A stretch of 64,000 bases of DNA from Janthinobacterium psychrotolerans. Lineage in GTDB: Bacteria > Pseudomonadota > Gammaproteobacteria > Burkholderiales > Burkholderiaceae_D. Shown here piece by piece: positions 28,583 to 38,302 of this stretch; position 1 is the stretch's first letter, and each line of letters begins with the position of its first letter. The notes beneath the pieces were generated by a model. It saw only the letters and a list, made by a program, of their open reading frames with translations, did not search any database and was not told the DNA's origin. Location: the NCBI RefSeq assembly GCF_001677885.1, contig NZ_LOCQ01000050.1, positions 62,001-126,000 of the forward strand, in the 5' to 3' direction. A program made the position numbers and the translations under genes.

Positions 28583-29368
28583 TCAGATGGTCTGGTATTC
28601 GGCGCGCATGGTGTCGAGCGCGGCGCGCATCCCGGCAAACGCGGCCTGCGCCTGGGCCGGCTCGCCCTTGACGCCGAGCTCGATATGGCGCCGCGTGTTG
28701 GCGTCGCCGACGCTGGGCAGGCTGAACACCTTGATCAGCGGGAACTGCGCTTCGAGCCGCACCATCAGTGGCGTCAGCAACGATTCGGCCGTTTCATACA
28801 CCAGCAAGGCGTGTTCCGCATGCGGCACCTGGTTGAACAGGTGGGCGTAATGGGTGTCGAGCACCCATTCGACCATCGGCCACGACATGACGGGGAAACC
28901 GGGCACGAAATAATGTTCACGCACGGCAAAGCCGGCAATCTTGTTGTACGGGTTCGGGATCAGCTCGGCGCCTTCGGCAAACTCGGCCATCTTCAGACGG
29001 TGCAGGTTTTCCGGCGACGCCAGGTCGACCGCCACGCCCGCTTCCGCACCCATTTCCGTGATGCGCTGCTGGATGTTGAGCTTGCCTTGCGGGTGCAGTA
29101 CCAGTGGCAGGCCCAGCGCGCTGGCCGCCGCCTGGCGCGTGTGGTCGTCCGGCGTGGCGCCGATGCCGCCAAAGCACAGCACGATGTCGCCGCTGGCGAA
29201 GGTACGCTTGAGCAAGGCGACAATGCGCTCCGGCTCGTCGCCCACGTATTCCGCCCAGCTCAGCTGCAGGCCACGCGCCTTGAGCATCTGCACCACTTTC
29301 GGGAAATGCTGGTCCGTACGCTTGCCCGACAAAATTTCGTCGCCGATGATGATCAGTCCGATAGCCAT
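28583..29368 (-). CDS. CinA-N/molybdopterin-binding-domain protein
   Basis: The 261-residue protein is a stand-alone MoCF-binding (CinA N-terminal) domain: GLIIIGDEILSGKRTDQHF, then EYVGDEPERIVALL, then CFGGIGATPDDHTRQAAA, then GFPVMSWPMVEWVLD. Related proteins bind molybdopterin or act as ADP-ribose or NMN-linked hydrolases when fused to a CinA C-terminal deamidase. That second domain is absent here. The activity is therefore uncertain. It sits 36 bases after the EI24 gene on the same strand, so the two are probably cotranscribed. Confidence 0.88.
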   Translation of the reverse strand: MAIGLIIIGDEILSGKRTDQHFPKVVQMLKARGLQLSWAEYVGDEPERIVALLKRTFASGDIVLCFGGIGATPDDHTRQAAASALGLPLVLHPQGKLNIQQRITEMGAEAGVAVDLASPENLHRLKMAEFAEGAELIPNPYNKIAGFAVREHYFVPGFPVMSWPMVEWVLDTHYAHLFNQVPHAEHALLVYETAESLLTPLMVRLEAQFPLIKVFSLPSVGDANTRRHIELGVKGEPAQAQAAFAGMRAALDTMRAEYQTI

Positions 29369-29404
29369 GTCACTCCCTTGTTCGATTCAATATGATAATG
29401 GGTA

Positions 29405-30232
29405 TTACGCGTCGGCCGCCGGCACGTCCTTCATGCCCTGCACGCCGCGCAGCGCGGCCAGCGCTTCCAGGCAGTAATACTGGAACCACAGGCCGGTAAA
29501 AATAAAGATCAGCACATACAGCCAGATGGCGAAGCCCGCCAGGAAGGGGAAGAACACCACCGACATCACGCCGCCCATCCACAGCATGCCGGGCACGGCG
29601 CCGGCCACGCCGGATACCAGGCCGATCACGAACAGCTGCATGCGGCGCGTGCGCATGATGGTCTGGCGCTCGTCCGCGCTGGCGTAGTCGGCCATCGCGT
29701 CGTAGGCCATCACGCGGTAAGTGAGCCAGCCCCACAGCACGGCCTGTCCTGCCAGCGCGGCCGGCGGAAACGCATACAGCGGCAGCATCACGACCCAGGC
29801 GATAATGAACAGCAAGAACGTCGCCAGCGAGGTGCCGACACTGCCCAGCACGCTGCCACCATGCTTTTGTTCCAGCTGCGCAAAGTGGCGTCCGCCCACG
29901 TGGCGCGCAATCGCCGGCATGGCAAACAGGCCCATGAAGATCAGCGCCGTCAGGATCATCAGCGGCAGCAGCATGAACATGGCGATCAGCGGCACGATCA
30001 CGGCTTTGAGCATGCCCAGGCCGAAGGTGCTCAGCACGGCGCCGCTGGTGCGGAAGAAATCGTATTCGGTAAACCAGGCGTGCAGGCTGTCGATCAGCGG
30101 CTGCAGGCCGAACCACAGCAAGGCGCCCCACAGCAGCAGCGACAGCAGGAACGGCAACGCGCTCAGCAGCAACATCTTGCCATGCAGCTGGGACAACAGC
30201 GCGCGGCCATAGGAATTGATTACATTGCGCAT
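29405..30232 (-). CDS. EI24-domain inner-membrane protein (CysZ-like)
   Basis: The 275-residue protein has five or six hydrophobic segments and the EI24/CysZ family pattern: SALPFLLSLLLWGALLWF, a long central soluble loop around HVGGRHFAQLEQKHGG, WLTYRVMAYDAMADYASADE and the C-terminal FLAGFAIWLYVLIFIF. CysZ in Escherichia coli is a sulfate channel; most betaproteobacterial EI24 proteins are untested. It is the first gene of a likely two-gene unit with the MoCF-binding protein. It is divergent from the FKBP gene, with about 185 bases between them for promoters. Confidence 0.85.
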   Translation of the reverse strand: MRNVINSYGRALLSQLHGKMLLLSALPFLLSLLLWGALLWFGLQPLIDSLHAWFTEYDFFRTSGAVLSTFGLGMLKAVIVPLIAMFMLLPLMILTALIFMGLFAMPAIARHVGGRHFAQLEQKHGGSVLGSVGTSLATFLLFIIAWVVMLPLYAFPPAALAGQAVLWGWLTYRVMAYDAMADYASADERQTIMRTRRMQLFVIGLVSGVAGAVPGMLWMGGVMSVVFFPFLAGFAIWLYVLIFIFTGLWFQYYCLEALAALRGVQGMKDVPAADA

Positions 30233-30417
30233 CAGTGCGTCCCTTTATGTACGTCGTCAAACAAAACGGTGCGAGGCGCGATGATAGCAATAATCGACGA
30301 CACGCTCATGACAAAGTGGTGCGCGGCAGCGCCGGCAGGCGCGATAAAGCGCGCCGTGGCGCATTCGCGGCCCATGCTCTACAATCTGTAGCTTTCATCG
30401 TCTTCAAAAGGAATCTC

Positions 30418-30774
30418 ATGTCCATCACCACCACCGCCTCCGGCCTGCAATATACCGACACCGTGATCGGCGACGGCGCCGAAGCCAAGGCAGGCAACAA
30501 TGTTGTCGTGCACTACACGGGCTGGCTGCAAAACGACGACGGCAGCGCCGGTTCGAAGTTTGATTCGAGCAAGGACCGCAACGATCCATTCGAATTCCCG
30601 CTGGGCGCAGGCCGCGTCATCCAGGGCTGGGACGAAGGCGTGCAAGGCATGAAAATCGGCGGCAAGCGCCAGCTGATCATTCCTGCGGCGCTGGGCTATG
30701 GCGCACGCGGCGCCGGCGGCGTGATTCCACCGAACGCCACCCTGATTTTCGACGTCGAGCTGCTGGGCGTGTAA
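30418..30774 (+). CDS. Small cytoplasmic FKBP-type peptidyl-prolyl isomerase
   Basis: It speeds cis-trans isomerisation at proline. The start ATG 30418 follows an AGGAA site. The 118-residue protein is a single FKBP domain without signal peptide: VVVHYTGWL, FDSSKDRNDPFEFPLGAG, VIQGWDEGVQGMKIGGKR, IPAALGYGARGAGGVIPPNA and FDVELL. The drug- and proline-binding pocket residues (Tyr, Phe, Val-Ile, Trp, Tyr, Phe) are present. A TACAAT -10-like box lies about 35 bases upstream. A terminator follows, so it is monocistronic. Confidence 0.95.
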   Translation: MSITTTASGLQYTDTVIGDGAEAKAGNNVVVHYTGWLQNDDGSAGSKFDSSKDRNDPFEFPLGAGRVIQGWDEGVQGMKIGGKRQLIIPAALGYGARGAGGVIPPNATLIFDVELLGV

Positions 30775-30802
30775 TTTCCCCTCCCCGCTCAAGCGCAGCA
30801 TG

Positions 30803-30830
30803 CGCCGCCTCTACAGGCGGCGTTTTTTTT
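30803..30830 (+). terminator. Terminator of the FKBP gene
   Basis: Perfect 8-bp arms cgccgcct/aggcggcg with a 4-base loop (ctac) are followed by eight Ts. Confidence 0.92.
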
Positions 30831-30958
30831 GAGGCGGCACTCTAATGCAGCGCGCGGTTTTTTTACTATGATGTCTGGCATTGCGGCAAGCACGGTGGCC
30901 ACTCCGCCAGGCCTGCCGTATACCCACACCGTGATCCATCCAGCATTGAGGAGCAACC

Positions 30959-31213
30959 ATGAACTTGCAAGAACAATTCGATCAGGCCCAGCTCGATTCG
31001 AAGACACTGTCCGAACGTCCGGACAATATGACCTTGCTGAAAATCTATGCCCTGTTCAAGCAGGCATCGAGCGGCGACGCCACCGGCGAGCGCCCCGGCA
31101 TGACCGATTTCGTCGGCCGCGCCAAGTTCGACGCCTGGGCCGCCCTGGCCGGCACCTCGAAAGAAGAGGCGCAACAGCAATATATCGATCTGATCGAGGA
31201 TCTGAAGGACTGA
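30959..31213 (+). CDS. Acyl-CoA-binding protein
   Basis: An 84-residue four-helix protein that sequesters and delivers medium- and long-chain acyl-CoA esters. Family residues are seen in order: EQFDQAQLDSKTLSERPDN, LLKIYALFKQASSGDATGER, FVGRAKFDAWAALAGTSKEE and AQQQYIDLIEDL. The Tyr and Lys residues in YALFKQ, AKFDAW and YIDLI make the CoA and acyl contacts. A GAGGAG site precedes the ATG at 30959. ACBP is near universal in eukaryotes and found in a minority of bacteria. Here it may serve fatty-acid or polyhydroxyalkanoate metabolism (inference; phaZ is 7 kb away). Confidence 0.95.
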   Translation: MNLQEQFDQAQLDSKTLSERPDNMTLLKIYALFKQASSGDATGERPGMTDFVGRAKFDAWAALAGTSKEEAQQQYIDLIEDLKD

Positions 31214-31290
31214 TCAGCTCGTTTTAGGGCCAAAACAGGCCAAAAAGCTGAAAAACTCACGAATAACCACCAGAACCGGCGGTTAACGTC

Positions 31291-31322
31291 AAAGTGGCTA
31301 CCAAACCGGTAGCCACTTTTTT
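31291..31322 (+). terminator. Terminator of the acyl-CoA-binding protein gene
   Basis: Perfect 12-bp arms (aaagtggctacc/ggtagccacttt) with a 5-base loop and a T-run on the plus strand. It sits between this gene and the convergent proX and may block read-through both ways. Confidence 0.92.
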
Positions 31323-31335
31323 ATTGCCAAAAAAC

Positions 31336-32385
31336 TTACTTCTTGGCTGCCGCCAATGCCTGCGCGATCCAGCCGTCAAATTCCTTCTGGTGGAACTTGA
31401 TCCAGCCGGCCGTATGGCGGGCGATATCGGCTTGTGTATTCTGGCCGGTGCGCATGCGCTCGTTTTGCGCATTGATATCGGCAATCGGCAAACGCATCAC
31501 TTCAAACAGCTTCAGGGCCGCCGGGTTTTTCTCGGCCCAGGCGCGGTTGACGACGATGCGCGTGGTGTTGACGGCGAAACCGTAATCGCTGCCATCGTCC
31601 ATGCGGGTATTGGTCTTGTCCGGATTCGACGAGAACGGTACTTTCAGCCAGGCCACATCCTTGCCCGGCACCAGCACGCCACTGACCCAGTACGGCGTCC
31701 ACGTGTAGTACAGGATAGGTTCGCCACGCTTGTAGCGGCCGATGGTGTCGGCGATCAGCGCCGAATAACTGCCCTGCACGTGCTGCACGGTCGCGCGCAG
31801 CTTGTAGGCGTCCATATGATTTTCGATCATCGCCTCGCAGCCCCAGCCCGGATTGCAGCCGGTCAGGTCGGCCTTGCCGTCGCCGTCGTGGTCGAACAGC
31901 TTGGCCAGGGTCGGATCGCGCAACTGGTCGATATTGGTGATGTTGTATTTGTCGGCCGTCTTTTTGTCGATCAGGTAACCCTGCGCGGCAGGGCCCGCAT
32001 ATTTTCCCACCCGCATCAGCTTGGCGTCACCGCCGGCATTGTCGTAATAGTCCTTGTGCAGCGGGTCCCAGTGCACGGCCAGGAAGGTCGCGTCGCCATT
32101 GGCAATGGCGATATGCGCGGTCGGGTACTCCACTTCCTTGACCGGCTGCATGTCATAACCGAGCTTTTCCAGCGCGCGCTCGACCAGCATGGTCTGGAAG
32201 GTTTCTTCCGCGATCGAACTTTGCAGCGCCTGCACCTTGATGCCCTTGCCGGGTAAATCGGCGGCCGGTGTTTGCGCCATGGCCAGGCTGGTGCTCAGGG
32301 CCAGGGCGGCGATGCCGAGAAACGACAGCCACTGGAACTTGCGTTGCGATTTGCGTGTCACTTTAAAATGTTCAACTTGATGCAT
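31336..32385 (-). CDS. proX: Glycine betaine/proline ABC transporter substrate-binding protein ProX
   Basis: The periplasmic binding protein of an osmoprotectant importer. The 349 residues begin with a signal peptide ([17 protein letters not shown], cleavage near 38). The OpuAC/ProX domain has [36 protein letters not shown] and [16 protein letters not shown]; its tryptophans form the aromatic box for quaternary amines. It is the last gene of proV-proW-proX on the minus strand, 16 bases after proW. The long hydrophilic pre-signal segment ([17 protein letters not shown]) is unusual; a later start may be used. Confidence 0.93.
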   Translation of the reverse strand: MHQVEHFKVTRKSQRKFQWLSFLGIAALALSTSLAMAQTPAADLPGKGIKVQALQSSIAEETFQTMLVERALEKLGYDMQPVKEVEYPTAHIAIANGDATFLAVHWDPLHKDYYDNAGGDAKLMRVGKYAGPAAQGYLIDKKTADKYNITNIDQLRDPTLAKLFDHDGDGKADLTGCNPGWGCEAMIENHMDAYKLRATVQHVQGSYSALIADTIGRYKRGEPILYYTWTPYWVSGVLVPGKDVAWLKVPFSSNPDKTNTRMDDGSDYGFAVNTTRIVVNRAWAEKNPAALKLFEVMRLPIADINAQNERMRTGQNTQADIARHTAGWIKFHQKEFDGWIAQALAAAKK

Positions 32386-32400
32386 GGAAATCCTTTCTTG

Positions 32401-33501
32401 TTATTGTGCGGTGGCCAGCGGGGCCGGCGCGGCGTCTTGCGCCGGCGCCGGATTGCCGCGCACCAGGCGCATGACGAAACCGGCAGGGCCCGTCTGGTAC
32501 CAGTGACGCACGCCGCGGCGGGGCTGGCCCATCGCTTGCGTCAAACGGTCCAGCGTAATGGCCAGCAGCACGATGCCCAGGCCACCGACGGTCGCCAGGC
32601 CCATGTCCAGGCGGCCGATGCCGCGCAAGACCATCTGGCCCAGGCCACCGACGGCGATCATCGAGGCGATCACCACCATCGACAGCGACAGCATCAGCGA
32701 CTGGTTGATACCGGCCATGATGTTCGGCATGGCCAGCGGAAACTGCACCCGCGTCAGCAGCTGCCAGGGCGAAGCGCCATAGGCGCGCGCCGCTTCGATC
32801 AGGTCGGGACGCACCTGGCGGATACCGAGGTTGGTCAGGCGCACCAGCGGCGGCAGGGCAAAAATAATGGTCACGATCACGCCAGGCGCATTGCCGATAC
32901 CAAACAGCATCACCACCGGTACCAGGTACACAAAGGCAGGCGTGGTCTGCATGGCGTCGAGCAGCGGGCGCAGGATGTTTTGCGCGCGGTCGCTGCTGGC
33001 CAGGAAGATTCCCAGCGGCAAGCCGATGATCATGCAGAACACCAGCGAGGTCAGCACCAGCGACAGGGTAATCATCGCCTCCGGCCAGATGCCCAGCATG
33101 GACACCACCAGCAGGGATGCGACGGTGCCGATGGCCAGCGCGCGGCTGGTAAATTGCCACGCCAACAGGCCAATGATGGCGATCACCGTCAGCGACGGCG
33201 CGGCCAGCAGCACGTCGCTCACGCCCGTCAGGGTGGCGTCGATCGGCGCGCGCACGGCCTGGAAAAAGGGGCGGAAATTGGCCACTACCCAGCCCAGGCC
33301 CTGGTTGATCCAGGCTTCCAGCGGCAGCGAGCCGTCAAAAATTTGCGTCAGGTGAAAGCCGCCGGCGGCGTGCTCGGGCGCGGCGGCCGGTGCGGCGGCG
33401 TCCAGCCACGTGGTATCGGTGGGTGCGGACGGCAGCCAGGGATTGATCTGGGCCGCCTGTTCGACGACAGGTTCTACGGCAGTAACGGTGCTTGGATTCA
33501 T
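32401..33501 (-). CDS. proW: Glycine betaine/proline ABC transporter permease ProW
   Basis: The membrane subunit of the osmoprotectant importer. The 366-residue protein has a hydrophilic N-terminal extension of about 110 residues, as in Escherichia coli ProW, then about six transmembrane segments. The EAA loop that docks with the ATPase is present ([20 protein letters not shown]). The start overlaps the proV stop by four bases (ATGA), so the two are translationally coupled. Ala/Pro-rich ends are ordinary for this GC-rich genome. Confidence 0.94.
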   Translation of the reverse strand: MNPSTVTAVEPVVEQAAQINPWLPSAPTDTTWLDAAAPAAAPEHAAGGFHLTQIFDGSLPLEAWINQGLGWVVANFRPFFQAVRAPIDATLTGVSDVLLAAPSLTVIAIIGLLAWQFTSRALAIGTVASLLVVSMLGIWPEAMITLSLVLTSLVFCMIIGLPLGIFLASSDRAQNILRPLLDAMQTTPAFVYLVPVVMLFGIGNAPGVIVTIIFALPPLVRLTNLGIRQVRPDLIEAARAYGASPWQLLTRVQFPLAMPNIMAGINQSLMLSLSMVVIASMIAVGGLGQMVLRGIGRLDMGLATVGGLGIVLLAITLDRLTQAMGQPRRGVRHWYQTGPAGFVMRLVRGNPAPAQDAAPAPLATAQ

Positions 33502-34733
33502 GCTTGTCCTTTCTGTATTTGTGGCTCGGCAATGGGCGGCGTGTCGCGGTCGAGGAACTTCAGCAAGGTGGTCTTGCTGATGGCGCCGCGAAAGCCACCG
33601 TCGTTGGCCACCACAGGGACGGCGTAAGGCAGTTGCGCCACCTGGCCGAACAGGCCGGCGACGGGCTCGTCCGCACCGATGGTCTGCACGTCAGGCAAAT
33701 AGGCGTGCGCCAGGCCCAGCGGTCCGACATGGCCGTCGAGCGCATTGCGCAGCGAATCGGCCGACACCACGCCGAGAAACTTGCGCTGCGGGCTGACCAC
33801 ATAGGCATAGGCGCGATCCTGCTCTTCCAGCATCGACAGCGCCGCGCGCGAACCGCGGGTGGGCGACTCGGACACCACGATCTGGCTCTTGCGGGCAATA
33901 TCGCTGGCCTTGAACACGGCCGCCGCATCGACGCCGCGCACGAAATTGCGCACATAGTCGTTGGCCGGTTTGCGCAGGATTTCTTCGGGCGTGCCCACTT
34001 GCACCACATGGCCATCTTTCATGATGGCGATGCGGTCGCCGATGCGCATCGCTTCGTCAAGGTCATGCGAAATGAAGACGATGGTGCGGCGCTTGATCTG
34101 TTGCAGGCGCAGCAGTTCCGATTGCATTTCCGTGCGCATGATCGGATCGAGCGCGGAAAACGCCTCGTCCATCAGCAGGATCGACGGATCGCAGGCCAGC
34201 GCACGGGCCAGGCCCACGCGCTGCTGCATGCCGCCCGACAATTCGTCGGGGTAGCTGGCGCCGTAGCCATCGAGGCCCACCTGCGACAGCGCTTCCTGCG
34301 CCAGCGCATGGCGCTCGGATTTCGGCATGCCGGCCAGCTCCATGCCGAAGGCGGTATTGTCGAGCACGGTAATTTGCGGCAGCAGGGCGAACGACTGGAA
34401 CACCATGCTGATGTCCTTGCGGCGCAGCGCGCGCAGCTCCTTGTCGGGCAGGGTATTGATATCGTTGCCGTCGATCATGATGCGGCCGTCGGTCGGCTCG
34501 ATCAGGCGGTTGAGCATGCGCACCAGGGTCGACTTGCCGGAACCGGACAGGCCCATGATGACGAAGATCTCGCCCGCCTCAATCGTGAAGCTGGCGTCGA
34601 ACACGCCGATGGTGCAGTCGGTCCGGGCCAGGATGTCCTGCTTGCTGGCGCCCTGGCGTACCAGTGCCAGCGCTTCTTTCGGCTGGTCGCCGAAGACCTT
34701 GAATACATGGTCGATGATGATTTGTTTTGCCAC
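33498..34733 (-). CDS. proV: Glycine betaine/proline ABC transporter ATP-binding protein ProV
   Basis: The ATPase of the osmoprotectant importer, first gene of the operon. The 411-residue protein has Walker [10 protein letters not shown] (61-69), the signature LSGGMQQR, Walker [14 protein letters not shown] and the switch [10 protein letters not shown] pair of C-terminal CBS domains follows (about 290-400; [40 protein letters not shown]). In related OpuA systems CBS domains sense ionic strength or cyclic-di-AMP, so the same may hold here (inference). The promoter should lie in 34734-35295. Confidence 0.95.
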   Translation of the reverse strand: MAKQIIIDHVFKVFGDQPKEALALVRQGASKQDILARTDCTIGVFDASFTIEAGEIFVIMGLSGSGKSTLVRMLNRLIEPTDGRIMIDGNDINTLPDKELRALRRKDISMVFQSFALLPQITVLDNTAFGMELAGMPKSERHALAQEALSQVGLDGYGASYPDELSGGMQQRVGLARALACDPSILLMDEAFSALDPIMRTEMQSELLRLQQIKRRTIVFISHDLDEAMRIGDRIAIMKDGHVVQVGTPEEILRKPANDYVRNFVRGVDAAAVFKASDIARKSQIVVSESPTRGSRAALSMLEEQDRAYAYVVSPQRKFLGVVSADSLRNALDGHVGPLGLAHAYLPDVQTIGADEPVAGLFGQVAQLPYAVPVVANDGGFRGAISKTTLLKFLDRDTPPIAEPQIQKGQA

Positions 34734-35295
34734 GTTGTGGTTCTCCCTCGATTGACGAATGGATTGAGACCCGGCCGGCAGCGCCAGCGGCGGGAATCAG
34801 CAAACCTTTTACCGTCGGCGACGCACAGGCGCTGACAAGCGCGCGGGAGCGACAGGAAAAAGGGGTGACACGCGTGTTGCCGGCAAGACGCTAGCCATGC
34901 CGGGGTGTCCGTCTGCGCGCTGAAAGAGGCTGGGGTTCAGGACTTTTAGCGACGCGCGGTACCATGCAAATACATGGAACCAAATGTATTTGACCAAAAA
35001 AACGCGGGTCAAAATGCTTACTGGATGGGGCGCAAGGCCCTGAGATTATTTCTCACTGCATCAGTGAAAAATGCCTGCGGAGCAGAAGTGTTGCAAGGAC
35101 TTAACTGTTGTAATATGCGTCAAGTATAGCGTAAAAGGACGCCAAAGTCCAATAGCTTTCCAAATTGAAATATGTTAGCAATGTTCGCCAGCACACATAA
35201 GGCGGCAAAATCCGGGGGAAACTGGCGGCGGGGCAGAACTGGCCGCCAGGGAACGCGTGTGCTGTCCTGATCATCAAAAACAGGCAATGACGGCT
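34734..35295. other. Intergenic region upstream of proV
   Basis: It should contain the osmotically controlled proVWX promoter and the 3' end of the PHA-granule protein transcript. The part from 34970 to 35200 is AT-rich relative to the genes. No ORF with family resemblance or ribosome site, no strong terminator and no clear operator dyad was found. Confidence 0.5.
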
Positions 35296-35580
35296 TCAGG
35301 CCGACTCGGCAAATACCTTGCGCATCTTGTCAGCAATCTTGCCTTCAATCATGGGCGCAAACGCGCTCAGCATGAAACCGAGCTTCAGGTTGAGCTGGGC
35401 CTGGTCTTTCTCAAGAATCAGCGCGCCATCGACCCCACTGCGTTCGAAGCGCAACACATCGCCATCCCAGGTGCAGGCCAAATCATATTCCTGCGCCAGC
35501 TTGTCGGCCACCTGCTGGGCCGCCGCGCGGGCTTTTTCCGCTGTCAGCTTATGTTGCTGAACTATATTTATATCCGCCAT
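35296..35580 (-). CDS. Polyhydroxyalkanoic acid system family protein (granule region)
   Basis: The start ATG 35580 is preceded by GGAAGG; the frame extends 23 codons upstream without family resemblance. The 94-residue protein fits the PHA_gran_rgn family: INIVQQHKLTAEKARAAAQQ, VADKLAQEYDLACTWDGDVL and LEKDQAQLNLKLGFMLSAF with a C-terminal KIADKMRKVF. Members lie near polyhydroxyalkanoate genes and may act at granules; the mechanism is unknown. An intracellular PHA depolymerase is encoded 3 kb away, which supports the assignment. Confidence 0.85.
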   Translation of the reverse strand: MADINIVQQHKLTAEKARAAAQQVADKLAQEYDLACTWDGDVLRFERSGVDGALILEKDQAQLNLKLGFMLSAFAPMIEGKIADKMRKVFAESA

Positions 35581-35731
35581 CAAACCTTCCTTTTCGTTAA
35601 AACTGGTGGTAGCAAGGATGCCATGATACCAGCCGCCCCCTTCCCTCACATCGTTTGCGCGGGGTCAAACCCCATATCGCCGCCCGGGCCGACTATTCCA
35701 GTTCCAGCCGTCCCCGCCGTGGAGAGCCATC

Positions 35732-37156
35732 ATGGACCAGAAAGTCATCGTGCCGGTCGAAGCCGTGCTGACCAAATGCGTATCACTGCCGGTCGGCTAT
35801 GTGCCGACGCCGTCGGCACCCTACCGCCAGCACCGCAAACACGCGCAGCTGACCCTGCAGCCGGGGCCGCCGCGCTTGAGCGAGGCGGCCGTGCGCAAGA
35901 GCGCCGCGCTGCCGGTCGGCGCGCGCGTGCTGGTCTGGAAGCAGGACCCGTCGGTCAGCGAACTGGGCACGCGCAAGGCTTACCTGCCCGGCCTGATCCT
36001 GGACGGCCCGTGCGACGCGCGCATCACGTTTGGCGAGCCCGGCATCGCCCAGGTCAGCCCGAACGCCTTTGGCGACTTCATCGTCTCGCCCAATACCGAC
36101 CAGTTCGACGCCGTGCATACCTTCGCCATCGTGCGCATGACCCTGACCATGTTCCAGCGCGCACTGGCGTTGGACGGCACGGCCGCGCCACTGCCCTGGC
36201 AATGGAACAGCGCCAGCAATACCGATCCGCTGCGCGTGTTCCCGCACGGCTTGCCCAATGTGATGAACGCCTATTACAGCCGGCGCGAGCAGGCGCTCAA
36301 ATTCGGCGATTTCATCCCCAGCGGCGCCACCGAACGCGTCTACACCTGCCGCTCGCTCGACATCGTGTCGCATGAAACAGGGCACGCCGTGCTCGATGGC
36401 CTGAAACCGAACTGGCTGCTCAACAGCAACCCGCCGCAAACCGGTGGCCTGCACGAGTCGTTCGGCGACCTGACCGCCATCTTCCTGGCGCTGTCGCAGC
36501 TGGACCAGGTCGAAGCGGTGATCACGCAAACCAAGGCCGACCTGCACGACAAGACCTTCCTGGCCGACCTGGCCGAACAGTTCGGCCTGGCGCTGGGCCG
36601 GCCCAACGGCTTGCGCAACGCCGACAACGACATCAAGCTGTCGCAGGCGGGCAACGAGGTGCACGCCATCTCGCAGGTATTTACCGGTGCCATCTACGAC
36701 ATCCTGGCCGACGTCTTCGACCATGAGCGCCAGCCACAGATCAAAGACGACGCGGCGGTGCTGCTGGCCTGCGGCGACTACCTGTGCGGCCTGGTGCTGC
36801 GCGCCCTGCTGGCCGCGCCCGCCCGCGCCGCCACCTACGCCGACGTGGCCAGGCACATGCTGTCGCTGGCACACAGCGACGGCAAGGACGCCTACCTCGA
36901 CTTCATCCGCAACAGCTTTACGGTGCGCGAAGTGCTGGGGGCGCCGCTCGGCGATGGCGACGAAAGCGATGGCGATGGCGATGGCATGCCGGGGTTTGCG
37001 CCTGGCGCGGTGGACCAGGACGATGTCCCGCAAGACCGGCGCGCCTGCTGCGGCACCATGAACAACGCCCAGTACAGCGCGGCCGACCAGGCCTTCGACG
37101 CGGAGCGCGCCGCGCTGGCCGCCTGGTGCCGCGATTACCAGCCGCGCCATGACTGA
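35732..37156 (+). CDS. Cytosolic M4-like (protealysin-related) zinc metallopeptidase
   Basis: The 474-residue protein has no signal peptide. It carries the gluzincin signature H214-E-T-G-H218 followed 24 residues later by the third ligand Glu242 in GGLHESFGDLTAIF, as in thermolysin-family (M4) enzymes. The region before is not a recognisable FTP/PepSY propeptide. A calcium-site-like acidic stretch (GDGDESDGDGDG, about 410-421) and a cysteine pair (RRACCG) occur near the C-terminus. The next gene, 33 bases downstream, encodes an emfourin-type inhibitor, matching the protealysin-emfourin pairing known from Serratia. It is probably an intracellular or non-classically exported protease; the substrate is unknown. 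Confidence 0.8.
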   Translation: MDQKVIVPVEAVLTKCVSLPVGYVPTPSAPYRQHRKHAQLTLQPGPPRLSEAAVRKSAALPVGARVLVWKQDPSVSELGTRKAYLPGLILDGPCDARITFGEPGIAQVSPNAFGDFIVSPNTDQFDAVHTFAIVRMTLTMFQRALALDGTAAPLPWQWNSASNTDPLRVFPHGLPNVMNAYYSRREQALKFGDFIPSGATERVYTCRSLDIVSHETGHAVLDGLKPNWLLNSNPPQTGGLHESFGDLTAIFLALSQLDQVEAVITQTKADLHDKTFLADLAEQFGLALGRPNGLRNADNDIKLSQAGNEVHAISQVFTGAIYDILADVFDHERQPQIKDDAAVLLACGDYLCGLVLRALLAAPARAATYADVARHMLSLAHSDGKDAYLDFIRNSFTVREVLGAPLGDGDESDGDGDGMPGFAPGAVDQDDVPQDRRACCGTMNNAQYSAADQAFDAERAALAAWCRDYQPRHD

Positions 37157-37189
37157 ACGGCTACACCACCCCCACCCACAGGACACTCC

Positions 37190-37489
37190 ATGAAAATTTC
37201 CGCCACCAGCAGCGGCGGCTTTGCCGGCCTGCGCGAACATTACGAAATCGACACCCGGGCCCATCCCGCAGGCCAGGCGCTGGAAGCGGCGCTGGCCGGC
37301 TGCGGTTTTTTCAGCGCGCCGCCGGCCAGCGACCAGGCCGGCAGCGAAGCGCTGGGCGCCGATATTGCGCAATGGCGCATCACTGTCGAGTCGCCCGACA
37401 GCCAGCATACCATCACGTTTGCCGAGGATGGCAGCGAGGAAACAACGCGCTGGCAGCAGCTGGTGGCGAAAATCCGCGCCAACGCCTGA
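37190..37489 (+). CDS. Emfourin-type (protealysin inhibitor) protein
   Basis: A 99-residue cytosolic protein beginning MKISATSSGGFAGLREHYEI. The SGGFAG N-terminus is the signature of emfourin, a slow tight-binding inhibitor of M4 protealysin-like proteases (knowledge from Serratia). The rest (ADIAQWRITVESPDSQHTIT, TTRWQQLVAKIRANA) fits the family's compact fold. It follows the M4-like protease gene by 33 bases, and a terminator ends the pair. An inhibitor made with its protease suggests that the enzyme must be held inactive in the cytoplasm. Confidence 0.82.
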   Translation: MKISATSSGGFAGLREHYEIDTRAHPAGQALEAALAGCGFFSAPPASDQAGSEALGADIAQWRITVESPDSQHTITFAEDGSEETTRWQQLVAKIRANA

Positions 37490-37513
37490 TTTCGCTGAAA
37501 AGTTTGATCTGAA

Positions 37514-37545
37514 TAAAGCCACAGCGCCTTGTCTGTGGTTTTTTT
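37514..37545 (+). terminator. Terminator of the protease-emfourin operon
   Basis: Stem ccacag/ctgtgg, extended by A-T and G-T pairs, with an 8-base loop and seven Ts, about 25 bases past the emfourin stop. Confidence 0.82.
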
Positions 37546-37756
37546 GCCCGCGCCGCCGGCAGCGCTCATGCGGCAGTGCAAGCCCCCTGCCACGTGCAGC
37601 CCGGCGCCGCCTCAAAATGAATTTGCTTATACGTATTGTATATAAGCGGGATTTGTGAGAAATAGCGAATTGCCTTAAAATACGGTGCTTTGCTTTAGTA
37701 CGCGCCGTTGAAGTTCCTGCAGGCGCTACAGCACCTCCCCATTTGATAGGACTGTT

Positions 37757-38080
37757 ATGACCCACGTTGTCACCGAATCCTGCGTCGCCTGTCGCTACAC
37801 CGATTGCGTCGATGTCTGCCCGGTAGATTGTTTCCGGGAAGGCCCGAATTTCCTGGCGATCGATCCGGACGAATGTATTGACTGCGCAGTGTGCGTGGCC
37901 GAATGCCCGGTGAACGCGATTTTCGCGGAAGAAGACGTGCCGGGCGACCAGCAGGCCTTTATCAAGATTAACGTCGACCTGGCCCGTAACTGGCCCTCGA
38001 TCACCAAGACCAAGGCGGCCTTGCCGGAAGCCGAGGAAATGAAAGACGTCAAGGACAAGCTGCACCTGCTGATCAAATAA
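37757..38080 (+). CDS. fdxA: 7Fe ferredoxin FdxA
   Basis: The 107-residue protein has two cluster motifs: [18 protein letters not shown], with the spacing of a [3Fe-4S] site plus one ligand of the second cluster, and [12 protein letters not shown] for the [4Fe-4S] site. The C-terminal extension ([20 protein letters not shown]) is that of the Azotobacter-type FdxA family. It carries electrons at low potential in the cytoplasm; its partner is not evident. It is monocistronic, followed by a strong terminator. Confidence 0.96.
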   Translation: MTHVVTESCVACRYTDCVDVCPVDCFREGPNFLAIDPDECIDCAVCVAECPVNAIFAEEDVPGDQQAFIKINVDLARNWPSITKTKAALPEAEEMKDVKDKLHLLIK

Positions 38081-38098
38081 CAGCAGCAGGCGGGCCCC

Positions 38099-38128
38099 GG
38101 AAAAAAGCAGCGGAAACGCTGCTTTTTT
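38099..38128 (+). terminator. Terminator of fdxA
   Basis: Perfect 12-bp arms aaaaaagcagcg/cgctgctttttt with a GAAA tetraloop. Confidence 0.94.
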
Positions 38129-38302
38129 ATTTTAAAAACATGGTTGCCGTATCACCCATCAAAATGTGGTGCGAATGGGTACAGAAAGCCGCAAAGTGTG
38201 GCCCTGCGCGCGTTAAAGAACATTTTGCCCTCAACAAATGTCATAGAATTGGATTATGATCTTTGAGCCGCATTGGCGCTTGGAATTCAACAAGGACTCT
38301 AT

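Noticed and set aside
28243-28638. 131-codon minus-strand frame between the MoCF protein and PBP genes
   Set aside because: It overlaps the end of the MoCF-binding protein gene in another frame, lacks a ribosome site and has no recognisable sequence.
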